From Chara braunii (taxonomy: Eukaryota; Streptophyta; Charophyceae; Charales; Characeae), in contig BFEA01000127.1 of the NCBI GenBank assembly GCA_003427395.1, forward strand, positions 3,009,964 through 3,031,453: 21,490 bases of DNA, read 5' to 3'. Of the stretch, positions 1 through 8,493 are shown in pieces. Under the pieces are notes generated by a model. That model had not been told where the DNA came from. It saw only the letters and a list, made by a program, of their open reading frames with translations, and did not search any database. The translations under genes and the position numbers were made by a program. Position 1 is the first letter of the stretch. Each line of letters starts with the position of its first letter.

Positions 1-751
1 AGCGTGGCCACGCATGTTCAGGACATGACATGCGGACGTGTGAGTGTGCCATCTGATCGGGGAGAGATGAAGGAGTTTCGGGCAAGATGAGTGTCCTCCA
101 CAATTTTTCAAAATTTTCGCCAGTCTTCCTCTCGCCGACACGAACAATGTTTTCTTAAATTTCTTTCGTGCCGTTTTATTAACGGGTCACATTGCGAATT
201 CTGAAATGGACAACACCATCCGCAGGATCTGCGCATGGAGAGACAGAGAGCTAAAGACAGGCTCTCTCGCTGCGCATCCTCTCCTTGTCGACGTCTCTAT
301 CGATCTTAGTCTCCCTTCCGTGTCTATGCGGGTTTTCTGTCTTTCTCCAATCCTTGTGTATCGCAGACAGTCGCTCAACCGATCTCAGGTTGGTCCCCCC
401 CTGAGTGCAATCACAGATCAGTAATTCGAAGACGGCTACGACAAATTTGAAGACACAGGAGGTGAACGTGAATTCAAATCTTTAAACCCTATCAAACCTC
501 GCGTCAGCCGAACGCCGCGAGGAACCCTTCCGCTGACTTGGACACAAGACAAGACACGGAGTGATCAGATGCTCATAGGGTATTGTCGACGGCGACATGT
601 TTGACCAACCAGAAGGACAGCAGCCCACCCTGTCCATACCATCTTGTGGTGGCGCAACAACAGGGCCACCCTTGGTAATTTCAGTTGCATCCAAGTCACA
701 ACCCACTAAAATTCACAGGGCGACCACTAACCGAGGTAACCCGGCGAAGTT
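1..751. other. No recognisable gene
   Basis: Short open frames occur on both strands but none has protein-like composition, a recognisable motif or a partner exon. The stretch holds no long repeat and no palindrome core. It is best read as intergenic DNA or decayed 5' flank of the unit that starts near position 2149. Confidence 0.5.
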
Positions 752-2176
752 CAGATTAATCCGAACCACACCGACGACATATTTGGATTTGTCACATGCA
801 CAGACGATATTTACGACTCCGAACGTTCCGATAAACGTAAACGACAAAGTCACACGCTGTCAAAAGACCGTTCCGTCTCGGATAAATCCGAACCTCACCT
901 CCGACAGGATAGGGTCCACCCTCTGCTCACAGGTCATTGAGGAAAACACGCCGTGCCGATGTCCTCCTCTAGCGGTCGGCCTAATTCGGATGCATCCGAG
1001 TCACAACGTCGGTCTTTCGACTCTGCCCAGTTCGGATGTGTCCGAACTACCATGCTGTCTTCGTCGTCGACCATTCGCTCTAAGAAGGGCAATCTGATGA
1101 CGAGGGTCAATGATGCCTCGGATTCATGCAACTAAAACGAGTCGAGATGGTTACGCTCGGTGGAAGAAAGACGAGCTAGAAACTTGTGCTGCGACTACAG
1201 GAAACGTGTCTGTTGTTTGGATTGGGCGAGCAACAACCAACTAAAACTCACGACGACGATGATATCCCTCGTGATGACGCACAGATTATAATGACACACT
1301 ACGACAATCGGCGGTAGGTCCGGTATGTGGTGGGGCTACAACAAAGCGAAGCGCCTCGGCGAAGTCGGATTAATCCGAACCACATGCGCAGAGGTTATTG
1401 ACGATGTCGCACGGTCTGATAAACTTGTACGTTGAAAGCACACGGTGTCGGCGCAGCCTGTCGTGGTCGCACGTATTGGGACAGCCTCTGTCGAAATCGG
1501 ATGAATCCGAGCCACACCCGGCTTAAACACTCATGGACGAAGACACACCGTGCGAAATTCGGTTGGACCCGACGACAGCTGGGGAATAACGGAAGCTTGG
1601 ATGGCTGGATGGGCGTCAACAGACCGTGGGGTCCATCCGCCGGTCCCCGTCTCAGATTAATCCGAGCCACATTTATGAGGTTCGGGTTCAACCGAACCGA
1701 ACCTCCGGCAGGATAGGGTTAACCCAGTGCTCGCAGGTCGGTGACGAAAACATGTGTTGTAGATGAACTCTTGTGGACGACCGTCTCTGGACCGCGCTGT
1801 TCGAATTCGGATGCATCCGAGTCACAACCGTTACCGACTCAGAAGGACAAGAAAACTCGAGTTCGATTTCGTACGGGCCGACAACGGGAGGTCCACACCG
1901 CTTTGTAGCTCGGATTCATCCGAACTACAACGGCGGACTTTACAATCCACTTATCGACTTCGGATGACAACGTATTCGTCTTCGTCTGCCGTATCAGCGT
2001 TCTAGGGCCTTTTTGCGAGGTGTTGCTTTTCCCGGTGCAGGTGCCTATGCGACATCGGTTTTTCGACTGCGCCTGCTTCGGATGAATCCGATCTATCCCA
2101 CGGTCTTCGTTTTCGACCATTCATTCTCTTAAGGGCAGTGTGACGAGGATGGCTCACGATGCCTCGGATTCATCCG
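752..2176. repeat. Upstream cluster of CGGAT-NN-ATCCG palindromes
   Basis: Exact cores lie at 879, 987, 1366, 1498, 1808, 1911, 2079 and 2165. One-mismatch or degenerate cores lie at 752, 1033, 1119, 1653 and 1681. Most cores extend to TTCGGAT..ATCCGAA. The right side is usually followed by a CACA-like tail (ACCACA, GTCACAAC, GCCACA, ACTACAAC), so the unit has a direction. The two central bases vary freely (AA, GC, TA, GA, TC). Several short open frames cross the cluster in different registers, which argues against a conserved peptide. I see no intact gene in this stretch. Confidence 0.85.
892..1250 (+). repeat. Partial, diverged duplicate of 1697-2540
   Basis: Two blocks match downstream sequence in the same order. 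The block around 1060-1135 (CGACCATTC.CTCT..AAGGGCA, then ATGCCTCGGATTCAT) matches 2107-2187. The block around 1164-1245 (AACTTGTG.TGCGACTACAG, then AAACGTGTCTG) matches 2459-2540, which is coding in the long exon. A third match (CAGGATAGGGT... GCTC.CAGGTC) pairs 905-950 with 1707-1755. The material between the blocks is missing here, so this is a truncated relic of the 5' part of the downstream unit. Confidence 0.6.
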
Positions 2177-2265
2177 AAACGTCCAGGCTTGTGGACCACT
2201 GTCGTCTAACTATGACTGAACTTCGTTCTTTTGGAGTCCGCGTGACCAATGACAGAATACGTGCT
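2149..2265 (+). CDS. Possible first exon, short SAP-like helical peptide
   Basis: An ATG at 2149 opens 39 codons beginning MAHDASDSSETSR and continuing into TMTELRSFGVRV. The spacing of hydrophobic residues is loosely like the first helices of a SAP DNA-binding motif, but the segment is too short to assign. The exon contains a palindrome core at 2165, read here as SDSSE. It is followed by GTGGGT at 2266, a usable 5' splice site in phase 0. A matching phase-0 acceptor (TTTCAG) ends at 2339, joining it to the long frame. The start and the splice are inferred, and an unspliced or upstream start is possible. Confidence 0.35.
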
Positions 2266-2339
2266 GTGGGTCGTGGTTGATGTTGGGACGTGCTGACTGT
2301 TCTGAGTGCATGTGGGTTCATTTCCTCCGTGTGTTTCAG
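2266..2339 (+). other. Candidate intron 1 (74 bases, GT-AG)
   Basis: The proposed donor is GTGGGT at 2266. The acceptor is a pyrimidine-rich stretch ending in GTGTTTCAG at 2339. The intron is phase 0 and connects two open frames in different registers. It is supported only by motif and frame logic. Confidence 0.35.
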
Positions 2340-3071
2340 GGAATGGCTACACATGGACGAAGCCGCTCCGCTGGTGGTTCCGCCCCGCACGGAGAGGAGC
2401 GTCGAGGGACGACGTCGTCGCCGGCAAGGGAAACGAGTCGGCGAGTTGGAGGTGGGGAGGAAGAACGACGTGCTCAAAACTTGTGGTGCGACTACAGCAA
2501 ACGTGTCTGGTATTTGGACTGGGCGAGCCAGGACGGCTCCCACCCGTTGCAACCACCGTGCGGGCCGCTCTTGTTCGTCGCCGTTCGTGCCGACAGAACG
2601 CGTCTCGCAGGGTCCATCGTCCAGTGGGTCGACGATGGCGAATTCAATTTCAAGTTTACGTTGAAGAAGCATCACAGAAAAGATGGTTCTGTCGACGGCA
2701 TCGCAAAGGGATGCAAGGTTGCCGGGAGGATGTTCGGCGGGTACGGCCGTCGTGCGATGTCTTTGCCTCAATTTCTCCCGCTAGCGTCGGGGCACGACGA
2801 GGTCGTTCACGTCACAGACTTCCTCGAGGTCTGGGCGAAATCTGGTACCTCTGTCAGTGCCGTGGACGTCGGACCTAGAACATCGATCAGTGGTCCTGTT
2901 GGGTTCACGGGAGGAGAGTGCTCTGAAAGGGTGATGGGAGGTCAGGGCGACCTGCCAGCTACGCCTCCTGATCAAGAGGTGGGCATGTCAGACGACTCGG
3001 AGGACGACCATCCGCGTGCTCCTTTGAAATCGGACTTGCATGTATCTCGCCTCCACGGTTTGCTTGGGTAG
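2340..3071 (+). CDS. N-terminal segment of the long gene, unknown domain
   Basis: After a basic, low-complexity start the segment becomes protein-like. It has a WCDYSKRVWYLDWAS motif, then an aromatic and charged stretch around IVQWVDDGEFNFKFTLKKH (about 2626-2685), then LPQFLPLAS and VTDFLEVWAK. I do not recognise the family. The regular beta-like pattern and the aromatic residues suggest a folded domain. Part of it (2459-2540) is duplicated as a relic at 1164-1245. A TAG at 3069 ends the segment, and the same frame resumes and meets a TGA at 3108. Confidence 0.5.
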   Translation, partial: GMATHGRSRSAGGSAPHGEERRGTTSSPARETSRRVGGGEEERRAQNLWCDYSKRVWYLDWASQDGSHPLQPPCGPLLFVAVRADRTRLAGSIVQWVDDGEFNFKFTLKKHHRKDGSVDGIAKGCKVAGRMFGGYGRRAMSLPQFLPLASGHDEVVHVTDFLEVWAKSGTSVSAVDVGPRTSISGPVGFTGGECSERVMGGQGDLPATPPDQEVGMSDDSEDDHPRAPLKSDLHVSRLHGLLG

Positions 3072-3173
3072 TCGACGCCACATGGAGGCGGCGATGGCGA
3101 ACGGTTGTGACAGGGCTCAGAATCGACGACTCCTCGTGGTCTGGTCGAAAGGATCGGTTCGTTCGTTCGTGGC

Positions 3174-3770
3174 ATGCAGGTGGCCGAGGTTTCGCCTGGA
3201 GATCGAGCGGGTGGTCCGCAGGTTCGAGAGGTGCATGGGTCAGATGAGACGACTCGCCGGGCCCGACCAGCGCCTGGGGAACTACAGACGGAGTTGAGCC
3301 AGGAACGAGAAGCAAGTGGGAACGTCGCCGGTGAGGAGGAGGTGTCCGAGCAGGGGCTGTTCGGTGAGAGATCGGGTGAAAAGACTCAGTCGGGAGGCAA
3401 GCACAACTTGCCGGATGAGGAAGAGGGAGAGGGACTAGGTGCTCTGAAAAGGCAGAGAAAGGTAGGAGGGAGTGCTCGGACGCCAACAACACGAGAGGGC
3501 GGTTCCGTTGAGAAGAGGAAAAGGGTGGATGAAACGCGAAAAGACTCGTCGACACAGCGAAGAACCGGTGAGTCTTCCGGGAAAAGGGCGAAATCATCGA
3601 GGGGGAAGAAAGCAGACGAGGGCGACAGCGGGGAGGGGGATGATGACGTGGAGATTAACCTCAACGCCTTTAACCTCGACAATGCGTTCTTCCTCGAGAT
3701 GCAAACAGGGGTGCAGAAGGACGTCGTGTTGCACATCCACCCTGAAAGAATTTTAGCTATTCCAGACTAG
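3174..3770 (+). CDS. Charged linker and start of ParB-like domain
   Basis: This stretch of the long frame is dominated by Lys, Arg, Glu, Gly and Ser, with clusters such as LKRQRK and EKRKR that look like nuclear localisation signals. It becomes protein-like at the end (DVEINLNAFNLDNAFF, then VVLHIHPERILAIPD). The last part reads like the first strands of a ParB/Srx-fold domain. A TAG at 3768 falls directly before EDAYNHRSLDEFLVD, which continues the same domain in the same frame, so the stop interrupts one domain. A TGG-to-TAG change is the simplest explanation but cannot be shown from this window. Confidence 0.5.
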   Translation: MQVAEVSPGDRAGGPQVREVHGSDETTRRARPAPGELQTELSQEREASGNVAGEEEVSEQGLFGERSGEKTQSGGKHNLPDEEEGEGLGALKRQRKVGGSARTPTTREGGSVEKRKRVDETRKDSSTQRRTGESSGKRAKSSRGKKADEGDSGEGDDDVEINLNAFNLDNAFFLEMQTGVQKDVVLHIHPERILAIPD

Positions 3771-3794
3771 GAAGACGCGTACAACCACCGATCC

Positions 3795-4697
3795 TTGGAC
3801 GAGTTCCTCGTTGATACCATCTCGTCGGCTATGATCGACTGCTACGAACGTAAAGACATGAGATACACGAAGCCCATTTTCGTTCTCGCTCCGATCGTTG
3901 CGCCTCTAGAGAACGGCGAGCCTGCTGTGCGCGTGCTGCCTGCTGACTTCGACAGCTCACACCCGGAGAAATACTGGTATTATCTTGTGTGTGGACAACA
4001 TAACGCGAGGGCGGCGATGATGGTGAAAGACCATCCCGTGTTTGATTACTACAACTTCTGTAAATGGTCGTTCAGACTGATCTACTTCCCTGACGACGAG
4101 TTCGACGGCTACGCCCATGTCAGCTGCGAAGACAACATGAAAGACAAGAAGAATCCACCGGGCTTGCAGGTTTTGTCTATGCGGGACATTCACAATATCT
4201 GGAAAATAAAGGGCAAACCGCGTGTGGTGCTCGACAATGCCTCAAAGAAACAGGACGAGGTGCGAAAGTGGGTGCGGTTCATGGCATTGGCAATGAAGAA
4301 GACGCCGTACACGCCTATCAGGAACCTGTCAACGGAAGCAAAGGAAAGAAAGGAATGGGCTGAGAAACTTCGATACTACCTCCCGCTGGCCATGGCAGAT
4401 GACTCCGTCTTCGCTTTGNGGTTGAAGTTCTATGAGGAGTGGTCGAAAGGAAAACTCCTTGCTTCCGACGGCCGGCGTTGGACTGAAAAGCCGCCCACCC
4501 ATGAGGAGGTGGCCAAGCCAGACCTCTCCACTGTGACTGACAGCCACGGGCTGAAGAAACACGTCAGGTACGTGAAGGTGGACGACCCGTCATTGAAAAA
4601 GGGGAAGGGGAAGCCAAAGAAAAGTGCGGAGGAGAAAACTTTCTATGTCCAAGTTCCGAAGCCGGATGTCCACTGCTGGAAGGAATTGGTGGACTAA
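3795..4697 (+). CDS. ParB/Srx-fold-like domain
   Basis: The frame has no ATG at its beginning (TTG at 3795) and is the direct continuation of the preceding segment across the TAG at 3768. The key motif is VCGQHNARAAM, with CGQHNARAA at residues 66-74 counted from 3795. This resembles the G-x-H-R-x-x-A nucleotide-binding motif of ParB-type N-terminal domains. It follows a YWYYLV strand and precedes FRLIYFPDDEFDGYA, giving the expected strand-helix-strand order. ParB-family domains bind or hydrolyse nucleotides and act in DNA segregation or fused to other enzymes. Activity cannot be judged here. One ambiguous base at 4419 leaves a codon undetermined. The segment ends in TAA at 4695, with a second TAA at 4713. 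Confidence 0.5.
   Translation: MDEFLVDTISSAMIDCYERKDMRYTKPIFVLAPIVAPLENGEPAVRVLPADFDSSHPEKYWYYLVCGQHNARAAMMVKDHPVFDYYNFCKWSFRLIYFPDDEFDGYAHVSCEDNMKDKKNPPGLQVLSMRDIHNIWKIKGKPRVVLDNASKKQDEVRKWVRFMALAMKKTPYTPIRNLSTEAKERKEWAEKLRYYLPLAMADDSVFALXLKFYEEWSKGKLLASDGRRWTEKPPTHEEVAKPDLSTVTDSHGLKKHVRYVKVDDPSLKKGKGKPKKSAEEKTFYVQVPKPDVHCWKELVD
4419..4419. other. Ambiguous base (N) inside coding frame
   Basis: The codon is NGG in the context FAL-x-LKFYEEW. No frame change is implied. Confidence 0.95.
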
Positions 4698-4721
4698 TGG
4701 TGTCTTGAACCTTAACGTCGT

Positions 4722-7700
4722 GTGGGTTCAAAGTTGGCCGAGCAGGGGAAGTTCAGTGTCAAGGAGATGGTTGACATAATAAAAATGGACCGGATTATGC
4801 TGAGGCTGTGGCACTACGTGGAGTTCGAGTACGAGGAAATGGATAAGCGGGAGTGGAATGCCAACTCCACGTTCTTCAGGTCCAAGAAGCAACTGTTCGA
4901 AGAGTTCAAGGACAGAGGTCTCGACGACAAGCTTTGGAACGAGAGCAGGAATTTTTTCACGGACATCACATACGTCAACAAGTGCCCTCAGTTTCTCGGG
5001 TGTCATCACGACAACAACATCAAGAGAACGGCGGCCCTCGTCAACGACCAGCATTTCCCTGGGGAATGGAAGCGTGTCGTCCTTTCGGTGATCACTGGAG
5101 ATCGCGCCAAAGGCAAAAAAAACCCTCGGGGCGTTGATGAATGCATCAACATTATGTGGACAAGGACATGCGCCTTGACGACGCTGGCCCAATTTAACGT
5201 CGACCCATTGACTGCCATAGATCACAAGGCCGCGCTGGGAAAACTAGGGCATCAGCTACGCTCCCACACTTGCGTGCTTGACTTGTGCGGAACTGTTAAC
5301 CGTGCGCAATGGGACTCTCGGGCATTCGCGTCTCTGAGTGAGTTGCTGGGCTTCGTTTGTCAGGACTACTGGACATTGGTGGTATTCGTCTCCTGCCTGT
5401 GGAACCTCTCCTCCATGACATGTTTGTCTGCGCTTGGGGCTACCCGACGCTACATGGGGAAGTGGGTTCGGAAGACGGCATCGAAGAAGACGCATCAGTT
5501 CGGAAATAGCGTCTGGGAGGAGCCGGATGTGATGCACATCCTTTTCAAAGGCAAGGATCCTCAGCTACTGACTCACCCGGTGTACGAGGGAGCTGTTGCT
5601 GAAGACGACGACGCAGCTCTCCGGAGGAAACAGAAAGTGACACCCACGGATGTGGAGGAGAAGTCTTTCAAGTCTTTGACTTTCGCGGACATCGGAAACC
5701 TGACCCAGAGGGGGGCTCTGTACAAGGACGGCGAGCGAAATCCGAAACAGTTGTGCAATCAGCTTCTTTTCTTCTGTGGTGTGACGGATGCCGTGGTGTT
5801 CTTGGGCAAGCTGCACGCGCAGGTGGTGTGGAGTCTGCTTCAGCAGGGAAGGCACGTCTTGGTCGTGGATGGGGACACAACGCAGCTCGAATACACCGTG
5901 CAGTATGTCACCCATGAAGTGTCGTCCAAGGCTTACCCATGTGATTTCCACCATGTCGTGGTTGAGCCCGTTTATGACACGAACAAGGACATGTTCTTCA
6001 AGTTGACTCCGAAGAAAATGCGCCAGGTCTACTCCTTCCTTTACGGCGAACAACCAAGGTTGAGATTTGACCCGCAGTACGTGGTGCGGAAGGAAATCGC
6101 CATTGCGGTCCTCCAGGGCTACCACGGAGCGAGTCGGGCCGGCGCTGTGAGCTTCATTAAGAGGCTGGAATATGTCTTTTTTAACGAGGATGTTGTCGAT
6201 CCGGCCGACTTCACTTTGGATAAGTACAAGCTGGCATTCGGTGAGGAGGAGGACTTCAATATCGAGACTGAGCAGGAGGAGATCGTTGAGGACGACCTCT
6301 TCGATTTGGACGGGCAATTGGCCATCTTCAACGCCCAAGTTTTTGAGTCATCGTCAGTATGCAAACCGGGGACACCTCTCGCTACACCTACCTCGGGCGG
6401 TCCCACGCCCGTGTCCTCCTCAGCGCCTGTCAAGAGGGGTGGGTTGTTCCGTCTGAGGAGTTCGCCAGGGGAGACTATTCGTCTCACGCCGCAGCCCGAA
6501 TGTCTTCGACCCGGCCATCCAGTTCCTCCGGACCATCCACATCTCAAGGCTCCTGCGACTCCCTTCCACATGGGCGACAAACACACCTTCTCCACAGCCG
6601 AAGATTGGAGCTATGATATCGTGTGGCACCCAGACCATTTCCAGCCAGTCCTTCTCGACGGCGAATGCGCAGTGGCTGTGAGGGACGTAAGTGGAGGGTG
6701 GATATATGACGATCGTTGGGACCTCGAGACATTCGAATCTCGCGCCTATGATGTGGTATTGGAGCGATTAACTGAGGTCAATCGACGAAGTAAGGACGAC
6801 CCTGCTCTTCGCGAATACGGGGACACGCTGTTCGAGTTCTTGCAGTCAAATAAATGGCTGGAAGTGTCCTCCGAGTTCTACGCCCTTCCGTCAAGCCCGT
6901 CAATTAAGCAAGTGAGTTGGGAGTTGCCTGGGGTCACCCCGCCGGTAGGAGTTGTGAAGCGCAAGTCTCGCGGAAAGGACGGCAACGGGGATGGTGAAGG
7001 CGGCGGGCAACGAGGTACCGGAGGTGGAAGTGAGCAGCGTTCGACGAAACAGCGGTCTCCGGGGCACGCAGGCAGCGGAGAGGGGAAAAAGGGCAGCCGG
7101 GAGAAGAAGAAGCCTCGCAGCGGAGAGAAGACAAAGCATCACAGAGGAGGCAGGCAGGGGGGTGATGTTGACCGCGACGAGGACGGTGGGGTTCTGGCGG
7201 TAACAGGCAACACCTCAATGGAGACGGGGAACGACTTGAGGCCTGGGTGTATTACGCGGCCTGGCGAGCAGGACCCTGTGATTAGCTCCACCAACGAAAC
7301 ACAGTTTGTCGATGCGGTTGGCGGGGCGGGTGTCGCAAAGCAGGGAACATGCTTCGCTCAGCTCCAAAAACGGTTAGCGGGTTGTCTCGGATCAATCCGA
7401 ACCTCGGAGACGACCTCGTTGTCCGGAACTCAATGCCTTCCGGGAAGCGAGACGACAACATACCACTGGTCCGGCAGCGACAAGCTGGAACCGTGTTCCG
7501 TTTCGCCTCAAAAGGAATTTCGGATTAATCCGAACCGCGAAGGCCGTGCCATCGAGGGAGCACAACTGTCTACAGAACTCGAACGGGTGGTCCGGGTTTC
7601 CGAAAACCCTGGCGACGGAATTCGGATTCATCCGAACCAGGAAGCCGTGTCTGCCATGACAGACGATCGGTGTCAGGATGCAGTAATGCTGTGCGTGGAA

Positions 7701-8270
7701 GCCCACAAGGAGCTGCAGGCGGACTGTCGGACTGAGGGTGAGTTGGCGACCAGTTCCAATGTCGAGCCCAACAGACTCGGAGCCAAGTTAGCAGTCGTAA
7801 GCGACTCCCCGGTGAAAGCGGTCATGTCGGCGTCATTGGAAACTGCGGGGGATCGGATGAATCCGAACCAGGGCCCTGTGAACATCTCCCTCCCTGATGC
7901 ATCTTTGGAGACGACCGTGATTCGGATTCATCCGAGGCACACGGACGAAGGACTTCAAATAGCAGGCGTTGAGGGTTGTCGACTACTGACGACTTTGGAC
8001 AAGGACAATTCCGCCGACGAACGGACTGATCCGACACTCAAGGACGTCGGGATGGAGCTACCAGTTCAGCCGGGATACGACGATCCCTTGTACTCCGCCC
8101 TTCACAACGAGGCGACGGGGGAGGACGATCTGAAGAAGGCCTCTGACGTTGTTGGAGATAGATTTCTCTATTTGAGTGACGACGACAAAGACACAACGTA
8201 CGGGGACAAGAAGTTAAGGGGGGGAGAGGTGTTGTTGGACATCCATGGGACATTGAGCCCAACACAATAA
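4722..8270 (+). CDS. Degenerate permuted methyltransferase-like domain with long tail
   Basis: The frame opens at a GTG (4722) and continues the upstream gene. Numbered from there, residues 184-224 (VLDLCG ... AQWDSR ... LLGFVCQDYWTLVVFVS) match the layout around motif IV of beta-class DNA amino-methyltransferases, with DLCG where DPPY would stand. Residues 339-395 (ERNPKQLCNQLL ... DAVVFLGKLHAQ ... GRHVLVVDGD) match the motif I region, with FLGKLHAQ replacing the F-x-G-x-G-T loop. Both catalytic signatures are gone while the scaffold is kept, so this looks like a dead enzyme or a binding module. Residues 400-530 are well conserved in copy B. The tail from about 535 is rich in Ser, Pro, Gly, Lys and Asp and contains palindromes read as RINPN, RIHPN and RMNPN. 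The stop at 8268 is a copy-A mutation. Confidence 0.55.
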   Translation: MGSKLAEQGKFSVKEMVDIIKMDRIMLRLWHYVEFEYEEMDKREWNANSTFFRSKKQLFEEFKDRGLDDKLWNESRNFFTDITYVNKCPQFLGCHHDNNIKRTAALVNDQHFPGEWKRVVLSVITGDRAKGKKNPRGVDECINIMWTRTCALTTLAQFNVDPLTAIDHKAALGKLGHQLRSHTCVLDLCGTVNRAQWDSRAFASLSELLGFVCQDYWTLVVFVSCLWNLSSMTCLSALGATRRYMGKWVRKTASKKTHQFGNSVWEEPDVMHILFKGKDPQLLTHPVYEGAVAEDDDAALRRKQKVTPTDVEEKSFKSLTFADIGNLTQRGALYKDGERNPKQLCNQLLFFCGVTDAVVFLGKLHAQVVWSLLQQGRHVLVVDGDTTQLEYTVQYVTHEVSSKAYPCDFHHVVVEPVYDTNKDMFFKLTPKKMRQVYSFLYGEQPRLRFDPQYVVRKEIAIAVLQGYHGASRAGAVSFIKRLEYVFFNEDVVDPADFTLDKYKLAFGEEEDFNIETEQEEIVEDDLFDLDGQLAIFNAQVFESSSVCKPGTPLATPTSGGPTPVSSSAPVKRGGLFRLRSSPGETIRLTPQPECLRPGHPVPPDHPHLKAPATPFHMGDKHTFSTAEDWSYDIVWHPDHFQPVLLDGECAVAVRDVSGGWIYDDRWDLETFESRAYDVVLERLTEVNRRSKDDPALREYGDTLFEFLQSNKWLEVSSEFYALPSSPSIKQVSWELPGVTPPVGVVKRKSRGKDGNGDGEGGGQRGTGGGSEQRSTKQRSPGHAGSGEGKKGSREKKKPRSGEKTKHHRGGRQGGDVDRDEDGGVLAVTGNTSMETGNDLRPGCITRPGEQDPVISSTNETQFVDAVGGAGVAKQGTCFAQLQKRLAGCLGSIRTSETTSLSGTQCLPGSETTTYHWSGSDKLEPCSVSPQKEFRINPNREGRAIEGAQLSTELERVVRVSENPGDGIRIHPNQEAVSAMTDDRCQDAVMLCVEAHKELQADCRTEGELATSSNVEPNRLGAKLAVVSDSPVKAVMSASLETAGDRMNPNQGPVNISLPDASLETTVIRIHPRHTDEGLQIAGVEGCRLLTTLDKDNSADERTDPTLKDVGMELPVQPGYDDPLYSALHNEATGEDDLKKASDVVGDRFLYLSDDDKDTTYGDKKLRGGEVLLDIHGTLSPTQ
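7388..8033 (+). repeat. Palindrome cluster inside the coding tail, copy A
   Basis: Exact CGGAT-NN-ATCCG cores lie at 7388, 7521, 7623, 7854 and 7923, with a one-mismatch core at 8022. Five are read in coding context as GSIRT, RINPN, RIHPN, RMNPN and RIHPR. All six positions are retained in copy B, with centres that differ in places. Confidence 0.85.
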
Positions 8271-8493
8271 GACACAGTGGCAATGGAGAAAACACAACCT
8301 GCCGATGTTGTGGACGTCGACGATCTTTGTCCGGAGACGAATATACCGTCTACGGTCATCGACGCCGACATCTCGAGCCTGTCAAGTTTCCCTGTGGGTT
8401 TGGAGCACGTCGTCGCCTCGTCGACGCGCGCAGGGGTGCCAATCGTGTTGGGACTGCCGTCGGTGGACTCTGGTGAAGTGGTAGCTAGGCCTG
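8271..8493 (+). CDS. End of the long exon, beyond the mutated stop
   Basis: In the same frame as the upstream exon, the sequence continues for about 74 codons (from AMEKTQPADVVDVDD to VVARPG) up to a canonical donor, CCTG|GTAAGC, at 8494. The peptide is acidic, with VIDADISSLSSF and a hydrophobic end (PIVLGLPSV). Copy B preserves it with a TAC codon in place of the copy-A TAA at 8268, apart from a small indel near 18350. Confidence 0.5.

Larger units (their letters stand above)
2340..8493 (+). pseudogene. Long ParB-like / degenerate methyltransferase gene, copy A
   Basis: About 2050 codons run in one frame from the acceptor at 2339 to a donor at 8494. Stops fall at 3069 (TAG), 3108 (TGA), 3768 (TAG), 4695 (TAA), 4713 (TAA) and 8268 (TAA), yet there is no frameshift across 6.1 kb. 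Protein-like sequence continues on both sides of each stop. Domain order is: unknown globular N-terminus (2340-3068), Lys/Arg/Glu-rich linker (about 3072-3640), ParB-like domain (about 3641-4300), helical connector (to about 5260), methyltransferase-like region (about 5260-5920), a conserved C-terminal extension (to about 6300) and a long tail. Copy B has TAC where copy A has the stop at 8268, showing that this stop is a mutation. The locus is most simply a pseudogene; programmed readthrough is less likely. Confidence 0.65.

Noticed and set aside
752-2176. CRISPR-like array from repeated palindromes
   Set aside because: Spacing is irregular, repeats are only 12-16 bases with variable centres, there are no cas genes, and the setting is eukaryotic.
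752-2176. tRNA-like hairpins suggested by the stem followed by CCA
   Set aside because: The palindrome has only a 2-base centre and no cloverleaf arms; the tail is noted as a finding but not called as an RNA gene.
2959-3597. Reverse-strand Pro/Ser/His-rich frame of 212 codons
   Set aside because: It is the antisense of the Glu/Lys/Gly-rich linker and has no motif of its own.
5565-6338. Reverse-strand open frame of 257 codons opposite the methyltransferase-like domain
   Set aside because: The forward frame is conserved with copy B at amino-acid level and has recognisable motifs; the reverse frame mirrors it as a shadow.
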